A DNA stretch of 64,000 nt, taken from NCBI RefSeq assembly GCF_000219215.1, contig NC_015726.1, forward strand, positions 3,658,001 to 3,722,000, written 5' to 3'. The notes below the pieces were generated by a model that was not told the DNA's origin, did no database searches, and saw nothing but the letters and a program-made list of their open reading frames with translations. The stretch comes from Cupriavidus necator N-1. GTDB taxonomy: Bacteria; Pseudomonadota; Gammaproteobacteria; Burkholderiales; Burkholderiaceae. This document shows, one piece after another, positions 26,697 through 36,254 of this stretch (positions are counted from its first letter, which is position 1; every line of letters begins with the position of its first letter). Made by a program: the position numbers and the translations under genes.

Positions 26697-26765
26697 AAAT
26701 CCAGCGCCCCTGCATCACCGGTTCTGCACCGGCAGAACGACAACACAACTAAACCGGAGAGACTC

Positions 26766-27548
26766 ATGACTAAACTTGCGGCCAACCTCACCATGCTGTT
26801 CAACGAAGTGGGGTTTCTCGACCGCTTCGAAGCCGCCGCGCGCGCGGGCTTCCGCGGCGTGGAATTCCTCTTCCCCTATGCCTTCCACGCGGACCAGATC
26901 GCTGACCGCCTGAACCGCTTCCAGCTGGACCTGGTGCTGCACAACCTGCCCGCCGGCAAGTGGGAAGCGGGCGAGCGCGGCATTGCCTGCCACCCGGACC
27001 GCGTCGGCGAGTTCCAGGACGGCGTGGGCGAGGCCATCAAGTACGCCAAGGTGCTGGGCGTGCGCCAGCTGAACTGCCTGGTCGGCATCCAGCCGCAGAA
27101 CGTCAAGCGCGAGCAGGCCCAGGAAACGCTGGTGGAAAACCTGCGCTTCGCCGCCAGCGCGCTCGCCGCCGAGCATATCGACCTGCTGGTCGAGCCGATT
27201 AACACCTTCGACATCCCCGGCTTCTTCCTGTCGCGCACGCAGCAGGCAGTGGACCTGATCAACCAGGTCAATGCGCCCAACCTGTACGTGCAGTATGACA
27301 TCTACCACATGCAGCGGATGGAGGGCGAGATCGCCAACACCATCAAGGCCAACCTGCCGAAGATCAAGCACGTGCAGCTGGCCGACAACCCGGGCCGCAA
27401 TGAACCGGGGACCGGCGAGCTGAACTACCACTTCCTGTTCAAGTTCCTGGACGAGATCGGCTACAAGGGCTGGATCGGCTGCGAGTACAAGCCGAAGACC
27501 ACCACCGAAGCCGGCCTGGGCTGGCGCGCCGAACACGGCGTGCAGTAA
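26766..27548 (+). CDS. hyi: Hydroxypyruvate isomerase
   Basis: Hyi interconverts tartronate semialdehyde and hydroxypyruvate. The 260-residue TIM-barrel protein of the AP-endonuclease-2/xylose-isomerase fold has GFRGVEFLFPYAFH at the start, then LLVEPINTFDIPGFFL and VQYDIYHMQRMEGE. Near the end come HVQLADNPGRNEPGTGE and WIGCEYKPKT; the two glutamates in the EPIN and CEYKP blocks are the catalytic pair of the family. The start at 26766 follows CCGGAGAG. It sits between gcl and glxR as expected. Confidence 0.96.
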   Translation: MTKLAANLTMLFNEVGFLDRFEAAARAGFRGVEFLFPYAFHADQIADRLNRFQLDLVLHNLPAGKWEAGERGIACHPDRVGEFQDGVGEAIKYAKVLGVRQLNCLVGIQPQNVKREQAQETLVENLRFAASALAAEHIDLLVEPINTFDIPGFFLSRTQQAVDLINQVNAPNLYVQYDIYHMQRMEGEIANTIKANLPKIKHVQLADNPGRNEPGTGELNYHFLFKFLDEIGYKGWIGCEYKPKTTTEAGLGWRAEHGVQ

Positions 27549-27605
27549 CGGGTTACCACCTACGCCAACCAAGACAGACTTAATCTCATTCAAGGAGACA
27601 TCAAC

Positions 27606-28520
27606 ATGGCAAACCAACGCAACGTCGGCTTCATCGGCCTGGGCATCATGGGCGCACCGATGGCGGGCCACCTGCGCGCCGCCGGCCACACGCTGTTCGT
27701 GCATGACGTCAACCCGGCCCCGCAAGCGCTGGTCGATGCAGGCGTGACCGTCTGCACCAGCGCCGAGGAAGTCGCCAAGCGTGCCGACATCATCGTCATC
27801 ATGGTACCGGACACCCCGCACGTGGAAGCCGTGCTGTTCAGCGAAAAGGGCGTGGCCGCCGCGTTCAAGGCCGCCGGCAAGGAAGCCAGCCACAGCAAGA
27901 TCGTGGTCGACATGAGCTCGATCTCGCCGATCGCCACCAAGGACTTCGCCGCGCGCATCAACAAGCTGGGCGCCTCGTACCTGGACGCGCCGGTGTCGGG
28001 CGGTGAAGTGGGCGCCAAGGCCGCTTCGCTGACGATCATGGTCGGTGGCCCGCAGGAAGCCTATGACCAGGTCAAGCCGCTGTTCGACCTGATGGGCAAG
28101 AACGTCACGCTGGTCGGTGGCAACGGTGACGGCCAGACCACCAAGGTGGCCAACCAGATCATCGTCGCGCTGAACATCCAGGCCGTGTCCGAAGCCCTGC
28201 TGTTCGCCTCCAAGGCGGGCGCCGATCCGGCCAAGGTGCGCCAGGCGCTGATGGGCGGCTTTGCGGCCTCGCGCATCCTGGAAGTGCACGGCGAGCGCAT
28301 GGTCAAGCGCACCTTCGACCCGGGCTTCCGCATCGAGCTGCACCAGAAGGACCTGAACCTGGCGCTGCAGGGTGCCAAGGCCCTGGGCGTGGCACTGCCC
28401 AACACCGCCACCGCGCAGGAGCTGTTCAATACCTGCGCCGCCAACGGCCTGGGCAAGCAGGACCATTCGGCCCTGTGCCGCGCGATCGAGATCATGTCTA
28501 ACCACCAGATCGCCAAGTAA
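27606..28520 (+). CDS. glxR: Tartronate semialdehyde reductase (2-hydroxy-3-oxopropionate reductase)
   Basis: This enzyme reduces tartronate semialdehyde to D-glycerate with NAD(P)H. The 304-residue beta-hydroxyacid dehydrogenase has the nucleotide motif GFIGLGIMGAPMAGHLRAAG, the substrate motif DAPVSGGEVGAKAASLTIM and the catalytic Lys in GNGDGQTTKVANQI. The ATG at 27606 follows CAAGGAGAC. A strong hairpin with a short T-run starts ten bases after the stop, so transcription may be reduced before the kinase gene. Confidence 0.95.
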   Translation: MANQRNVGFIGLGIMGAPMAGHLRAAGHTLFVHDVNPAPQALVDAGVTVCTSAEEVAKRADIIVIMVPDTPHVEAVLFSEKGVAAAFKAAGKEASHSKIVVDMSSISPIATKDFAARINKLGASYLDAPVSGGEVGAKAASLTIMVGGPQEAYDQVKPLFDLMGKNVTLVGGNGDGQTTKVANQIIVALNIQAVSEALLFASKAGADPAKVRQALMGGFAASRILEVHGERMVKRTFDPGFRIELHQKDLNLALQGAKALGVALPNTATAQELFNTCAANGLGKQDHSALCRAIEIMSNHQIAK

Positions 28521-28530
28521 GCAGCAACCA

Positions 28531-28565
28531 AGTCGTCCCCGCCCTGCGGGGACGACTAGCTTTCC
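28531..28565 (+). terminator. 12-bp hairpin between glxR and ttuD
   Basis: AGTCGTCCCCGC (28531-28542) pairs perfectly with GCGGGGACGACT (28546-28557) around a CCT loop, followed by agcTTTCCCC. The T-run is only three bases, so it is probably a partial terminator or processing barrier inside the operon. Confidence 0.65.
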
Positions 28566-28586
28566 CCGTCAGCACCAGGACTTTTC

Positions 28587-29909
28587 ATGCTCGCCACCGA
28601 ACCTCAAGCCGCCCTGCTCTCGCCCCAGCGCGCCGCAGCGCATCCCGGACAGTCCGAAGCGCGCGCGTTGCTGCGCGACCTGTTCGATACCGCGGTCGCT
28701 TCCGTCAGCGCCAGCCACTGCCTGCCGCCGCACCTGCCCACGCCGCCCAAGGGCCGCACGGTAGTGATCGGCGCCGGCAAGGCCGCTGCCGCGATGGCGC
28801 AGGCGGTCGAGGCGAACTGGCAAGGCGAGCTGTCGGGCCTGGTGGTGACGCGCTATGGCCATGGCGCCGAGTGCCAGCGCATTGAAGTGGTGGAAGCCGC
28901 GCACCCCGTTCCCGATGAAGCCGGTGCGCGCGCCGCGCAACGCATGGTGGAACTGGTGCAGGGCCTGACCGCCGACGACCTGGTGCTGTGCCTGATCTCC
29001 GGCGGCGGCTCGGCCCTGCTTGCCGCGCCAGCACCCGGCCTGACGCTGGCCGACAAGCAGGCCGTCAACAAGGCGCTGCTGCGCAGCGGCGCCAGCATCG
29101 GCGAGATGAACTGCGTGCGCAAGCACCTGTCGGCGCTCAAGGGAGGCCGGCTCGCGCTGCACTGCGCACCGGCACGCGTCGAGACGCTGCTGATTTCCGA
29201 TATCCCCGGCGATGACCCGACCCTGATCGCCAGCGGCCCGACGCTGCCCGACGCGACCACCTGCGCCGACGCGCTGGCCGTCATCGCCAAGTACGGCATT
29301 GAAGTCCCCGCCAACGTGCGCGCCCACCTGGAAAGCGGCGCCGGCGAAACGCCCAAGCCCGGCGATGCCCGCTTCGAGGGCCACCGCAACGTGACGCTGG
29401 CTACCGCGCAGCAATCGCTGGAAGCCGCGGCCGCGCGCGCGCGTGCACTGGGCTACGAGGCCCATATCCTGTCCGACTGCATCGAAGGCGAAGCCCGCGA
29501 AGTGGCCGAAGTGCACGCCGCCATCGCGCGCCAGGTCGCACAGCGCGGCCAGCCCTTCAGCAAGCCCTGCGTGATCCTTTCCGGCGGCGAGACCACCGTG
29601 ACCGTGCGCGGCAAGGGCCGCGGCGGGCGCAATGCCGAGTTCCTGCTGGCGCTGGCGGTGGCGCTGGACGGCCTGGCCGGCGTGCACGCGATCGCCGGCG
29701 ACACCGACGGCATCGACGGCTCCGAGGACAATGCCGGCGCGCTGCTGTCGCCCGACACCCTGACCCGCGGCGCCGCGCGCGGGCTGTCGGCGCGCGCGCA
29801 CCTGGACAACAACGACGGCTACGGCTTCTTTGCCGGCGTGGACGACCTGATCGTCACCGGCCCGACCCGCACCAACGTGAATGACTTCCGCGCCATCCTG
29901 ATCGTGTAG
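28587..29909 (+). CDS. ttuD: Glycerate 2-kinase, MOFRL family (annotated TtuD/GckA)
   Basis: This 440-residue protein has the DUF4147 N-terminal domain (VVIGAGKAAAAMAQAVEANW, EAAHPVPDEAG, LVLCLISGGGSALLAAPA) and the C-terminal MOFRL domain (ILSGGETTVTVRGKGRGGRNAEF, AGDTDGIDGSEDNAGA). Family members phosphorylate glycerate to 2-phosphoglycerate; older annotation calls them hydroxypyruvate reductase TtuD. In this operon kinase activity makes sense because GlxR yields glycerate and the next gene is pyruvate kinase. The start at 28587 has AGGAC upstream. Confidence 0.92.
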   Translation: MLATEPQAALLSPQRAAAHPGQSEARALLRDLFDTAVASVSASHCLPPHLPTPPKGRTVVIGAGKAAAAMAQAVEANWQGELSGLVVTRYGHGAECQRIEVVEAAHPVPDEAGARAAQRMVELVQGLTADDLVLCLISGGGSALLAAPAPGLTLADKQAVNKALLRSGASIGEMNCVRKHLSALKGGRLALHCAPARVETLLISDIPGDDPTLIASGPTLPDATTCADALAVIAKYGIEVPANVRAHLESGAGETPKPGDARFEGHRNVTLATAQQSLEAAAARARALGYEAHILSDCIEGEAREVAEVHAAIARQVAQRGQPFSKPCVILSGGETTVTVRGKGRGGRNAEFLLALAVALDGLAGVHAIAGDTDGIDGSEDNAGALLSPDTLTRGAARGLSARAHLDNNDGYGFFAGVDDLIVTGPTRTNVNDFRAILIV

Positions 29910-30017
29910 GCCTGCAGTCGCCAGCGCAGTACCGCCGTACCGAAGCAGTCGTTCACCTGAACAGCATTACCCGGCGCGCCACGTGGCGCGCCGTCCGAGA
30001 ATGGAAGAGGAGACATC

Positions 30018-31481
30018 ATGAGACGCCAGCGCAAAGCGAAGATCGTTGCCACGCTTGGACCCGCAAGCACCGACATCGCGGTGATCCGCGAACTGTTCGA
30101 GGCGGGCGCCGACGTGTTCCGGCTGAACTTCAGCCACGGCACGCACGAAGACCACCGCGCGCGCTACGACGCCGTGCGCAAGATCGAGGCCGAGACCGGC
30201 CGCCCGATCGCGATCCTGGCCGACCTGCAGGGCCCCAAGCTGCGCATCGGCACCTTCGCCGCCGGCAAGGTCGCGGTGCGCGCGGGCGATGTGTTCGTGC
30301 TCGACAGCGATCCCACCCCGGGCGACGGCACCCGCGTCTACCTGCCGCACCCCGAACTGTTCGCCGCTGCGCAGCCGGGCCAGTCGCTGCTGATCGATGA
30401 CGGCAAGGTACGCCTGTCGATCGAAGCGGTGACCACCGGCACCATCACCACGCGCGTGGTCAACAACGGCACGCTGTCCGACCGCAAGGGCGTGAACGTG
30501 CCCGACGCCGTGATCCCCATCCCCGCGTTGACCGAGAAGGACCGCAAGGACCTGGACTTCGCGCTGGCGCTGGGCGCTGACTGGATCGGCCTGTCGTTCG
30601 TGCAGCGCCCGTCCGACATCGTCGAAGCGCGCGAGATCGTCGGCACCCGTGCCGGCATCCTGTCCAAGATCGAGAAGCCGGCCGCGCTGCAGCAACTCGA
30701 AGAGATCGTGCGCGTGTCCGATTCCGTGATGGTGGCGCGCGGCGACCTCGGCGTGGAGTTGCCGCCCGAGCGCGTCCCCGGCGTGCAGAAGCGCATCCTG
30801 CGCGTGTGCCGCCAGCTGGGCAAGCCGGTGGTGATCGCCACGCAGATGCTGGAATCGATGATCGACTCGCCGGTCCCGACCCGCGCCGAAGCATCGGACG
30901 TGGCCAGCGCCATCTATGAAGGCGCCGACGCGGTAATGCTGTCGGCCGAGTCGGCCAACGGCCGCTACCCGGTGCCGGCGGTGTCGATGATGAACCGCAT
31001 CGTCACCGAGGTGGAACGCGACCCGCTGTACCGCAATCTGCTTGATGCCCAGCATGAGACCCCGCTGAACACGCGCCAGGATGCCATCTGCGCGGCGCTG
31101 CGCGAAGTCACGCAGATCATCGGCGCCGCCGCGACCGTGACCTACACGTCCTCGGGTGCCACCGCGCTGCGCGCCGCACGCGAGCGGCCGTGCGCGCCGA
31201 TCGTCAGCATCACGCCGAACCTGGAAATCGCTCGCCGCCTGGCCATTGCCTGGGGCGTCCACTCCACCGTGAGCCCGGATGTGCAGAGCGTGGATGAAAT
31301 GGTCGAAGCCGCCACGCGCGCGGCGGTGGCCGAAGGCTATGCCGTGCCGGGTGACCAGATCACCATCGCCGCGGGGATGCCGTTCGGGCAAGGCGGGACT
31401 ACCAACCTGCTGCGCGTGGCTGAAGTTGGCGCCAGCGCGGTGGCAACCGCACCGGCTGCGCGTGAGGCTGCTTTGGCGTAA
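30018..31481 (+). CDS. pyk: Pyruvate kinase
   Basis: This 487-residue enzyme makes pyruvate and ATP from phosphoenolpyruvate. It has KIVATLGPASTD at the start, FRLNFSHGTHEDH, ILADLQGPKLRIG and the catalytic block ILSKIEKPAALQQL. VMVARGDLGVELP and VIATQMLESMIDSP follow, then the C-terminal allosteric domain with TYTSSGATALRAARERP. The ATG at 30018 follows GAGGAGAC. It lies 108 bp after ttuD; co-placement with the glyoxylate genes means carbon entering as glyoxylate leaves as pyruvate, through enolase encoded elsewhere. A clear terminator follows. Confidence 0.96.
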   Translation: MRRQRKAKIVATLGPASTDIAVIRELFEAGADVFRLNFSHGTHEDHRARYDAVRKIEAETGRPIAILADLQGPKLRIGTFAAGKVAVRAGDVFVLDSDPTPGDGTRVYLPHPELFAAAQPGQSLLIDDGKVRLSIEAVTTGTITTRVVNNGTLSDRKGVNVPDAVIPIPALTEKDRKDLDFALALGADWIGLSFVQRPSDIVEAREIVGTRAGILSKIEKPAALQQLEEIVRVSDSVMVARGDLGVELPPERVPGVQKRILRVCRQLGKPVVIATQMLESMIDSPVPTRAEASDVASAIYEGADAVMLSAESANGRYPVPAVSMMNRIVTEVERDPLYRNLLDAQHETPLNTRQDAICAALREVTQIIGAAATVTYTSSGATALRAARERPCAPIVSITPNLEIARRLAIAWGVHSTVSPDVQSVDEMVEAATRAAVAEGYAVPGDQITIAAGMPFGQGGTTNLLRVAEVGASAVATAPAAREAALA

Positions 31482-31523
31482 TTGCGCTGTTGCGTTCCCG
31501 TCCCGGAACGTTCAGGTCATGAC

Positions 31524-31555
31524 GAAACCGGGTGCAAACCCGGTTTCTTTGTTTT
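31524..31555 (+). terminator. Rho-independent terminator of the gcl-pyk operon
   Basis: GAAACCGGGT (31524-31533) pairs with ACCCGGTTTC (31538-31547) around a GCAA tetraloop, followed by TTTGTTTT. It lies 42 bases after the pyk stop. Confidence 0.93.
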
Positions 31556-31716
31556 GCCGCACACCGCCTGCGTTGCCCGTCTCCAGGGTGAGTGGGTGGT
31601 GTTTTTTTGTTGTGCGCCTGGATGCGGCTGGCTGATGGCGGAAGCAGCACCAACCCCCGGATTGCTATACTGATTGCCACCCCCTCCAACTCACCCCCCC
31701 CAATCGCGGAGCCCCC

Positions 31717-32598
31717 ATGCGCCTAGATGACGAAGCCGAAAGCCAGAACGTTGAAGACCGCCGCGGCGGATTCGGCGGCGGGTTCGGCGCCGGGCCAAAG
31801 ACCATTGGCATCGGCACGATCGTCATCGCACTGGCAGCGTCCTATTTCTTCGGCATCGACCCGATGCTGATCATGCAGGGCGCCTCGGTGCTGCAAGGCT
31901 CCGGCCCGCAGCAGCAGCAACAGCATCAGGTGAACCGCCCGCCGGCGACGGATCAGATGACGGTGTTCACGCGCAAGGTGCTGGGCAATACCGAGCGCAC
32001 CTGGCAACACATCTTTGAAACCCAGCTGAACCGCCGCTATGCACCCCCCACGCTGGTGCTGTTCTCCGGCGCCACGCCCACGGCCTGCGGCACCGGCCAG
32101 TCGGCGATGGGCCCGTTCTACTGCCCCGGCGACCAGAAGGTCTATATCGACCTGGCTTTCTATGACGAGCTGCGCCAGCGCTTCGGCGCCAGCGGCGACT
32201 TTGCCCAGGCCTATGTGATCGCGCACGAGATCGGCCATCATGTGCAGAACCTGCTGGGCGTATCGGACAAGGTCGACAGCGCGCGCCGCCGCATGGGCGA
32301 GGCGCAGGCCAACCAGCTGTCGGTGCGCATGGAACTGCAGGCCGACTGCCTGGCGGGTGTCTGGGCCGCCACCGCGCAGCGCGCCAACCAGCAGCTGCTG
32401 GAGCCTGGCGATGTCGAAGAAGGCCTGAAGGCCGCCGCCGCGATCGGTGACGACCGTCTGCAGCGCCAGTCGCAGGGCTATGTCGTGCCGGAGGCCTTTA
32501 CCCACGGCTCCAGCGAGCAGCGCGTGCGCTGGCTGCGGCGCGGCATTGAGTCCGGCGATATCCGCAAGTGCGATACCTTCGCCTCGCGCGACCTGTAA
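31717..32598 (+). CDS. YpfJ/KPN_02809-type neutral zinc metallopeptidase
   Basis: This 293-residue protein has an N-terminal cytoplasmic stretch with RGGFGGGFGAGPKTIG, one membrane anchor (about residues 28-50, IGIGTIVIALAASYFFGI) and a periplasmic zinc domain. The zinc motif is YVIAHEIGHHVQNLLG and the downstream ligand is in MELQADCLAGVWA. The full layout matches the YpfJ family; its substrates are unknown. The ATG at 31717 follows CGGAG. It is flanked by the pyk terminator upstream and a strong separate promoter downstream, so it appears monocistronic. Confidence 0.9.
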   Translation: MRLDDEAESQNVEDRRGGFGGGFGAGPKTIGIGTIVIALAASYFFGIDPMLIMQGASVLQGSGPQQQQQHQVNRPPATDQMTVFTRKVLGNTERTWQHIFETQLNRRYAPPTLVLFSGATPTACGTGQSAMGPFYCPGDQKVYIDLAFYDELRQRFGASGDFAQAYVIAHEIGHHVQNLLGVSDKVDSARRRMGEAQANQLSVRMELQADCLAGVWAATAQRANQQLLEPGDVEEGLKAAAAIGDDRLQRQSQGYVVPEAFTHGSSEQRVRWLRRGIESGDIRKCDTFASRDL

Positions 32599-32650
32599 GC
32601 GCGAACTCCACCCCCGACGTCTGAGGGGTGCCGGCAATGTGACGTTTGCG

Positions 32651-32679
32651 TTGTCCGGACCCTGTTCCCTGTCTATAAT
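32651..32679 (+). promoter_or_regulatory. Strong sigma-70 promoter for the RND pump gene
   Basis: TTGTCC (32651-32656) and a perfect TATAAT (32674-32679) are separated by 17 bp. The predicted transcription start is near 32686, about 320 nt before the pump gene. It begins 53 bases after the metallopeptidase stop. Confidence 0.75.
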
Positions 32680-32685
32680 CGCCGG

Positions 32686-33006
32686 CAAGGCCGCATGACG
32701 ACGGCCAGTCGCCGGCGTCGATCCTCACCGATCCTTCCTGCCGCAGCGCCGGGTTCTCCCCACAGGACCCCTGCAAGCGCCGCGGTGCACGCCGGCCCCG
32801 GTCGACGGGCCACGCGCCCCCTGACCGACAGGCGACTCCGCGGCCAGATCGGCACCATCAGCAACATCGGCCCAGCTTTGCCGCGACTTGCCGCCTCTTG
32901 CCGCTGAGCCTTGCGGCGTCTCCACACCCAAGCCGTTCCGTTCCAACCGCACCGGAGCCACGGCCGATCTTCACTTGCCGTGCGCCCGTGCCAGCCCTGA
33001 CCTGAC
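32686..33006 (+). other. About 320-nt untranslated leader of the RND pump gene
   Basis: The stretch from the predicted start to the pump ATG is C-rich. I see no gene in it, apart from a frame at 32695-32907 that opens nine bases after the predicted start and encodes an Arg/Pro-rich 70-residue chain without relatives that I know. No known riboswitch motif is visible. It may be the scar of a deleted membrane-fusion gene or a regulatory leader. Confidence 0.4.
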
Positions 33007-36000
33007 ATGGCGTCGTTTTTTCTGAAGCGCCCGGCGTTTGCCTGGGTGCTGGCCATCCTGACCGTGGTAGCGGGCCTGGTGGCCCTGAACCGCATCCCCA
33101 TCGCCCAGTACCCGGCGGTGGCGCCGCCCACGGTGATCATCTATGCCGATTACCCGGGTGCGTCCGCGCGCACGGTGGAGGACCGCGTCACCGCGGTGCT
33201 GGAGCAGCAGATGCATGGCATCCCCGGCCTGCTTTACCTGGATTCCAGCAGCGAGGGCGGCACCGCCACGGTGACGCTGGGCTTCCGCCAGGGCACCGAC
33301 CCGCAGCTGGCGCAGGTCAACGTGCGCAACCGCGTGGCGCAGGCCGAGCCCTTGCTGCCCGAGGCGGTGCGCCGCGGCGGCGTCTATGTCGACCAGGCCA
33401 GCAGCAGCGCCTTCATGTACGTGTCGCTGGTGTCCGGCAGGGGGCAGCTGGACGAGACCGCGCTGGGCGACTTTGCCGCCGGCTCGGTGCTGCCGCTCCT
33501 GCGCCGCCTGCCCGGCATCGGCAAGGCCGAACCGTATGGCGCCGAATACGCGCTGCGGATCTGGTTCGATCCCGACAAGCTGCATGCCTTCAACCTGACC
33601 ACGGCCGAGGTCGAGGCCGCCATCCGCGCGCGCAACGGCAACGTGACGCCGGGCCAGCTGGGCGCCGCGCCTGCGGTGCCGGGACAGCCGTTCCAGGCGA
33701 TCGTGCGCCCGCCCGCGCCGCTGAGCGATGCACAGGCGTTCGGGCGCATCGTGGTGCGCGCGGCCACCGACGGCTCCGCCGTGCTGCTGCGCGACGTGGC
33801 GCGGGTGGAGCTGGCCGCCAGCGACTATCGCTACGGCTCCACGCTCAACACGCGCAATGCCGCGTCGATCGGGCTGAAGCTGGCCGACGGTGCCAACGTG
33901 CTGCAGACCTCGCGCACCGTGCGCGCGGCGCTCGATGCCGCCAGCAAGGGCTTTCCGGGCGACGTGCGCTATGAGATCTCTTACGACGGCGCCACCTTCG
34001 TGCAGGCGTCGATCTCGCGTGTGGTGCTGACGCTGGTCGAAGCCACGGTGCTGGTGTTCCTGATCCTGTACCTGTTCCTGGGCAACCTGCGCGCGACGCT
34101 GATCCCATGCATCGTGGTGCCGGTATCGCTGCTGGGCACGGTCGCCTGCCTGTACGCGCTGGGGCTGTCGCTGAACGTGATCACGCTGTTTGGCGTGGTG
34201 CTGGCGATCGGCATCCTGGTGGACGACGCCATCGTGGTGGTCGAGAACGTCGAGCGCATCATGCGCACCGACGGCGTGGGCGCGATGGAGGCCGCGGCGC
34301 GCTCGATGCGCGAGGTCTCGGGCGCGCTGGTGGCGGTGACGCTGGTGCTGTGCGCGGTGTTCGTGCCGATGGCGTTCTTCGGCAGCGCGGTGGGCGTGAT
34401 CTACCGGCACTTTGCGGTGACGCTGGCGGTGTCGATCGCGTTCTCGCTGTTCTTTGCGCTGACGCTGGCGCCGGCCATGTGCGCCAGCCTGCTGCGCCAC
34501 AGCGCGGCGCCGGCGCGCGGGCCGCTGGCCTGGTTCGATGCGCGCTTTGCCGCCTTCACCGGGCGCTATGCCGGCTGGGTGCAGGCGCTGCAGCGCAGGC
34601 GGCTGCGCTGGCTGGCGGTCTACCTGGCGTTGACGCTGGCATGCGGCTACGCCTTGTGGAAGATGCCCAGCGGCTTCCTGCCGGAAGAGGATACCGGCGA
34701 GATCGTGGTCGATGTCGAGCTGCCCGCCGGCAGCACGCAGGCCGACACGCGCCGGCTGGTTGCCGGGCTGGAACAGTGGATGCGCGACCAGCACTACCCG
34801 GTGCATTCGAGCTTTGCCGTGCTGGGCTGGTCCAGCGGCGGCAGCGGCGAGCAGCGCGCCAGCCTGTTTATCGGCCTGACCGACTGGAAGGCGCGCGGGC
34901 GCAAGCACACGGCCCAGGCCGTGCTGGAGCGGCTGTCGGCCGGGCTGGAAACCTGGCCGGGACGCGGCGCGGCGCAGCTGTTTGCGTACAACAGCTCGGC
35001 GCTGCCCGAACTGGGCAGCATCGGTGGCCTCGACATGCGCCTGGTGGCGCGCCAGCCGGTGGGGCGCGAGGCGCTCTTCGCCGCGCGCGACAAGCTGCTT
35101 GAGCGCGCCAGACAAGACCCGGTGCTGGGCGAGGTACGCGCCACCACCGGCCAGCCGGTGCCCGCGCTGGACCTGAAGATCGACTACCGCAAGGCCGAGG
35201 CCTTCGGCGTCGATGCCGATACCGTGCACCACACGCTGTCGGCCACGCTGGGCTCGCGCTATATCGACGAAGTCGCGCGCGAGGGCCGCGTGCGGCGCGT
35301 GATCCTGCAGGCCGACGCGCCCTTCCGCATGCGGCCGGATCAGCTCGCGCGCGTGCACGTGCGCAACGCACAGGGCGCGATGGTGTCGCTGGCCGCGTTC
35401 GCCTCGCTGGAATGGGGACGCGGCGAGGTCACGCTCGAGCGCTTCGACGGCTTCAGCTCGGTGCGCATCAATGCCGAGGTGGCGCCGGGCTACACCACCG
35501 GCGCGGCCATGACGCGGCTGGCCGAACTGGTGCGCGAGCTCGGGCCGGAATACGACGTGCGCTGGACCGGGCGCGCCTTCGAACAGGAGCAGACCGGCAC
35601 GCAGGCGCCGTGGCTGTTCGCGCTGTCGCTGCTGTTTATCTTCCTATGCCTGGTGGCGCTGTATGAAAGCTGGACCCTGCCGCTGGCGGTGATCGCGATC
35701 GTGCCGACCGGCCTGATGGGCGCGGCCGCGGCGATCTGGCTACGCGGCATGCCCAACGACGTCTACTTCAAGGTGGGCGTGGTGGTGATCATGGGGCTGG
35801 CGGCCAAGAACGCGATCCTGATCGTCGAATATGCCGAGCAGTTGCGGCGCAGCGGTGCGGGCACCATGGGCGCGGTGGAGGCCGCCACGCGCGCGGCGCG
35901 CCAGCGGCTGCGGCCGGTGGTGATGACCTCGCTGGCCTTTGTGCTGGGCGTGGTGCCGCTGGCGATCAGCACCGGCCCGGGCGCGGGTGCGCAGCAGGCG

Positions 36001-36153
36001 GTCGGCACCGGCGTGCTGGGCGGCATGCTAGGTGCGACGGTGCTGGGTACGCTGGCAGTGCCGCTGCTCTATGCAGCGATCGCGCGCAGGTTGCCGCGCG
36101 CGCAGCCGGAACCCGGACACGACGCGACCGCCACGCAGCCGCCTTCGGCATGA
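33007..36153 (+). CDS. RND efflux transporter permease, HAE1 (AcrB) family
   Basis: This 1048-residue inner-membrane pump has twelve helices and two large periplasmic loops. The proton-relay residues are present: adjacent aspartates in IGILVDDAIVVVENVER (helix 4) and the lysine in GLAAKNAILIVEYAEQLR (helix 10). The N-terminus ASFFLKRPAFAWVLAILTVV is typical. HAE1 pumps expel drugs, dyes and detergents and need a membrane-fusion protein and an outer-membrane channel. Neither is encoded next to it, unlike most acrAB-tolC-type operons, so it must borrow partners. The ATG at 33007 has no Shine-Dalgarno, consistent with weak or regulated translation. Confidence 0.93.
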   Translation: MASFFLKRPAFAWVLAILTVVAGLVALNRIPIAQYPAVAPPTVIIYADYPGASARTVEDRVTAVLEQQMHGIPGLLYLDSSSEGGTATVTLGFRQGTDPQLAQVNVRNRVAQAEPLLPEAVRRGGVYVDQASSSAFMYVSLVSGRGQLDETALGDFAAGSVLPLLRRLPGIGKAEPYGAEYALRIWFDPDKLHAFNLTTAEVEAAIRARNGNVTPGQLGAAPAVPGQPFQAIVRPPAPLSDAQAFGRIVVRAATDGSAVLLRDVARVELAASDYRYGSTLNTRNAASIGLKLADGANVLQTSRTVRAALDAASKGFPGDVRYEISYDGATFVQASISRVVLTLVEATVLVFLILYLFLGNLRATLIPCIVVPVSLLGTVACLYALGLSLNVITLFGVVLAIGILVDDAIVVVENVERIMRTDGVGAMEAAARSMREVSGALVAVTLVLCAVFVPMAFFGSAVGVIYRHFAVTLAVSIAFSLFFALTLAPAMCASLLRHSAAPARGPLAWFDARFAAFTGRYAGWVQALQRRRLRWLAVYLALTLACGYALWKMPSGFLPEEDTGEIVVDVELPAGSTQADTRRLVAGLEQWMRDQHYPVHSSFAVLGWSSGGSGEQRASLFIGLTDWKARGRKHTAQAVLERLSAGLETWPGRGAAQLFAYNSSALPELGSIGGLDMRLVARQPVGREALFAARDKLLERARQDPVLGEVRATTGQPVPALDLKIDYRKAEAFGVDADTVHHTLSATLGSRYIDEVAREGRVRRVILQADAPFRMRPDQLARVHVRNAQGAMVSLAAFASLEWGRGEVTLERFDGFSSVRINAEVAPGYTTGAAMTRLAELVRELGPEYDVRWTGRAFEQEQTGTQAPWLFALSLLFIFLCLVALYESWTLPLAVIAIVPTGLMGAAAAIWLRGMPNDVYFKVGVVVIMGLAAKNAILIVEYAEQLRRSGAGTMGAVEAATRAARQRLRPVVMTSLAFVLGVVPLAISTGPGAGAQQAVGTGVLGGMLGATVLGTLAVPLLYAAIARRLPRAQPEPGHDATATQPPSA

Positions 36154-36254
36154 GGGGCATGCCTGCGCGCTGACGCGGTCACGAGCCGACGGAAGAGAAA
36201 AGCGCCTGCCTGGCGAAGAGAGAAGGAGGAGGAGGTCAGCCGGGCAGGCGGGAG

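Noticed and set aside
32695..32907. 70-codon open frame inside the RND leader as a protein gene
   Set aside because: No ribosome site and an Arg/Pro-rich composition typical of random high-GC frames; described only as part of the leader.
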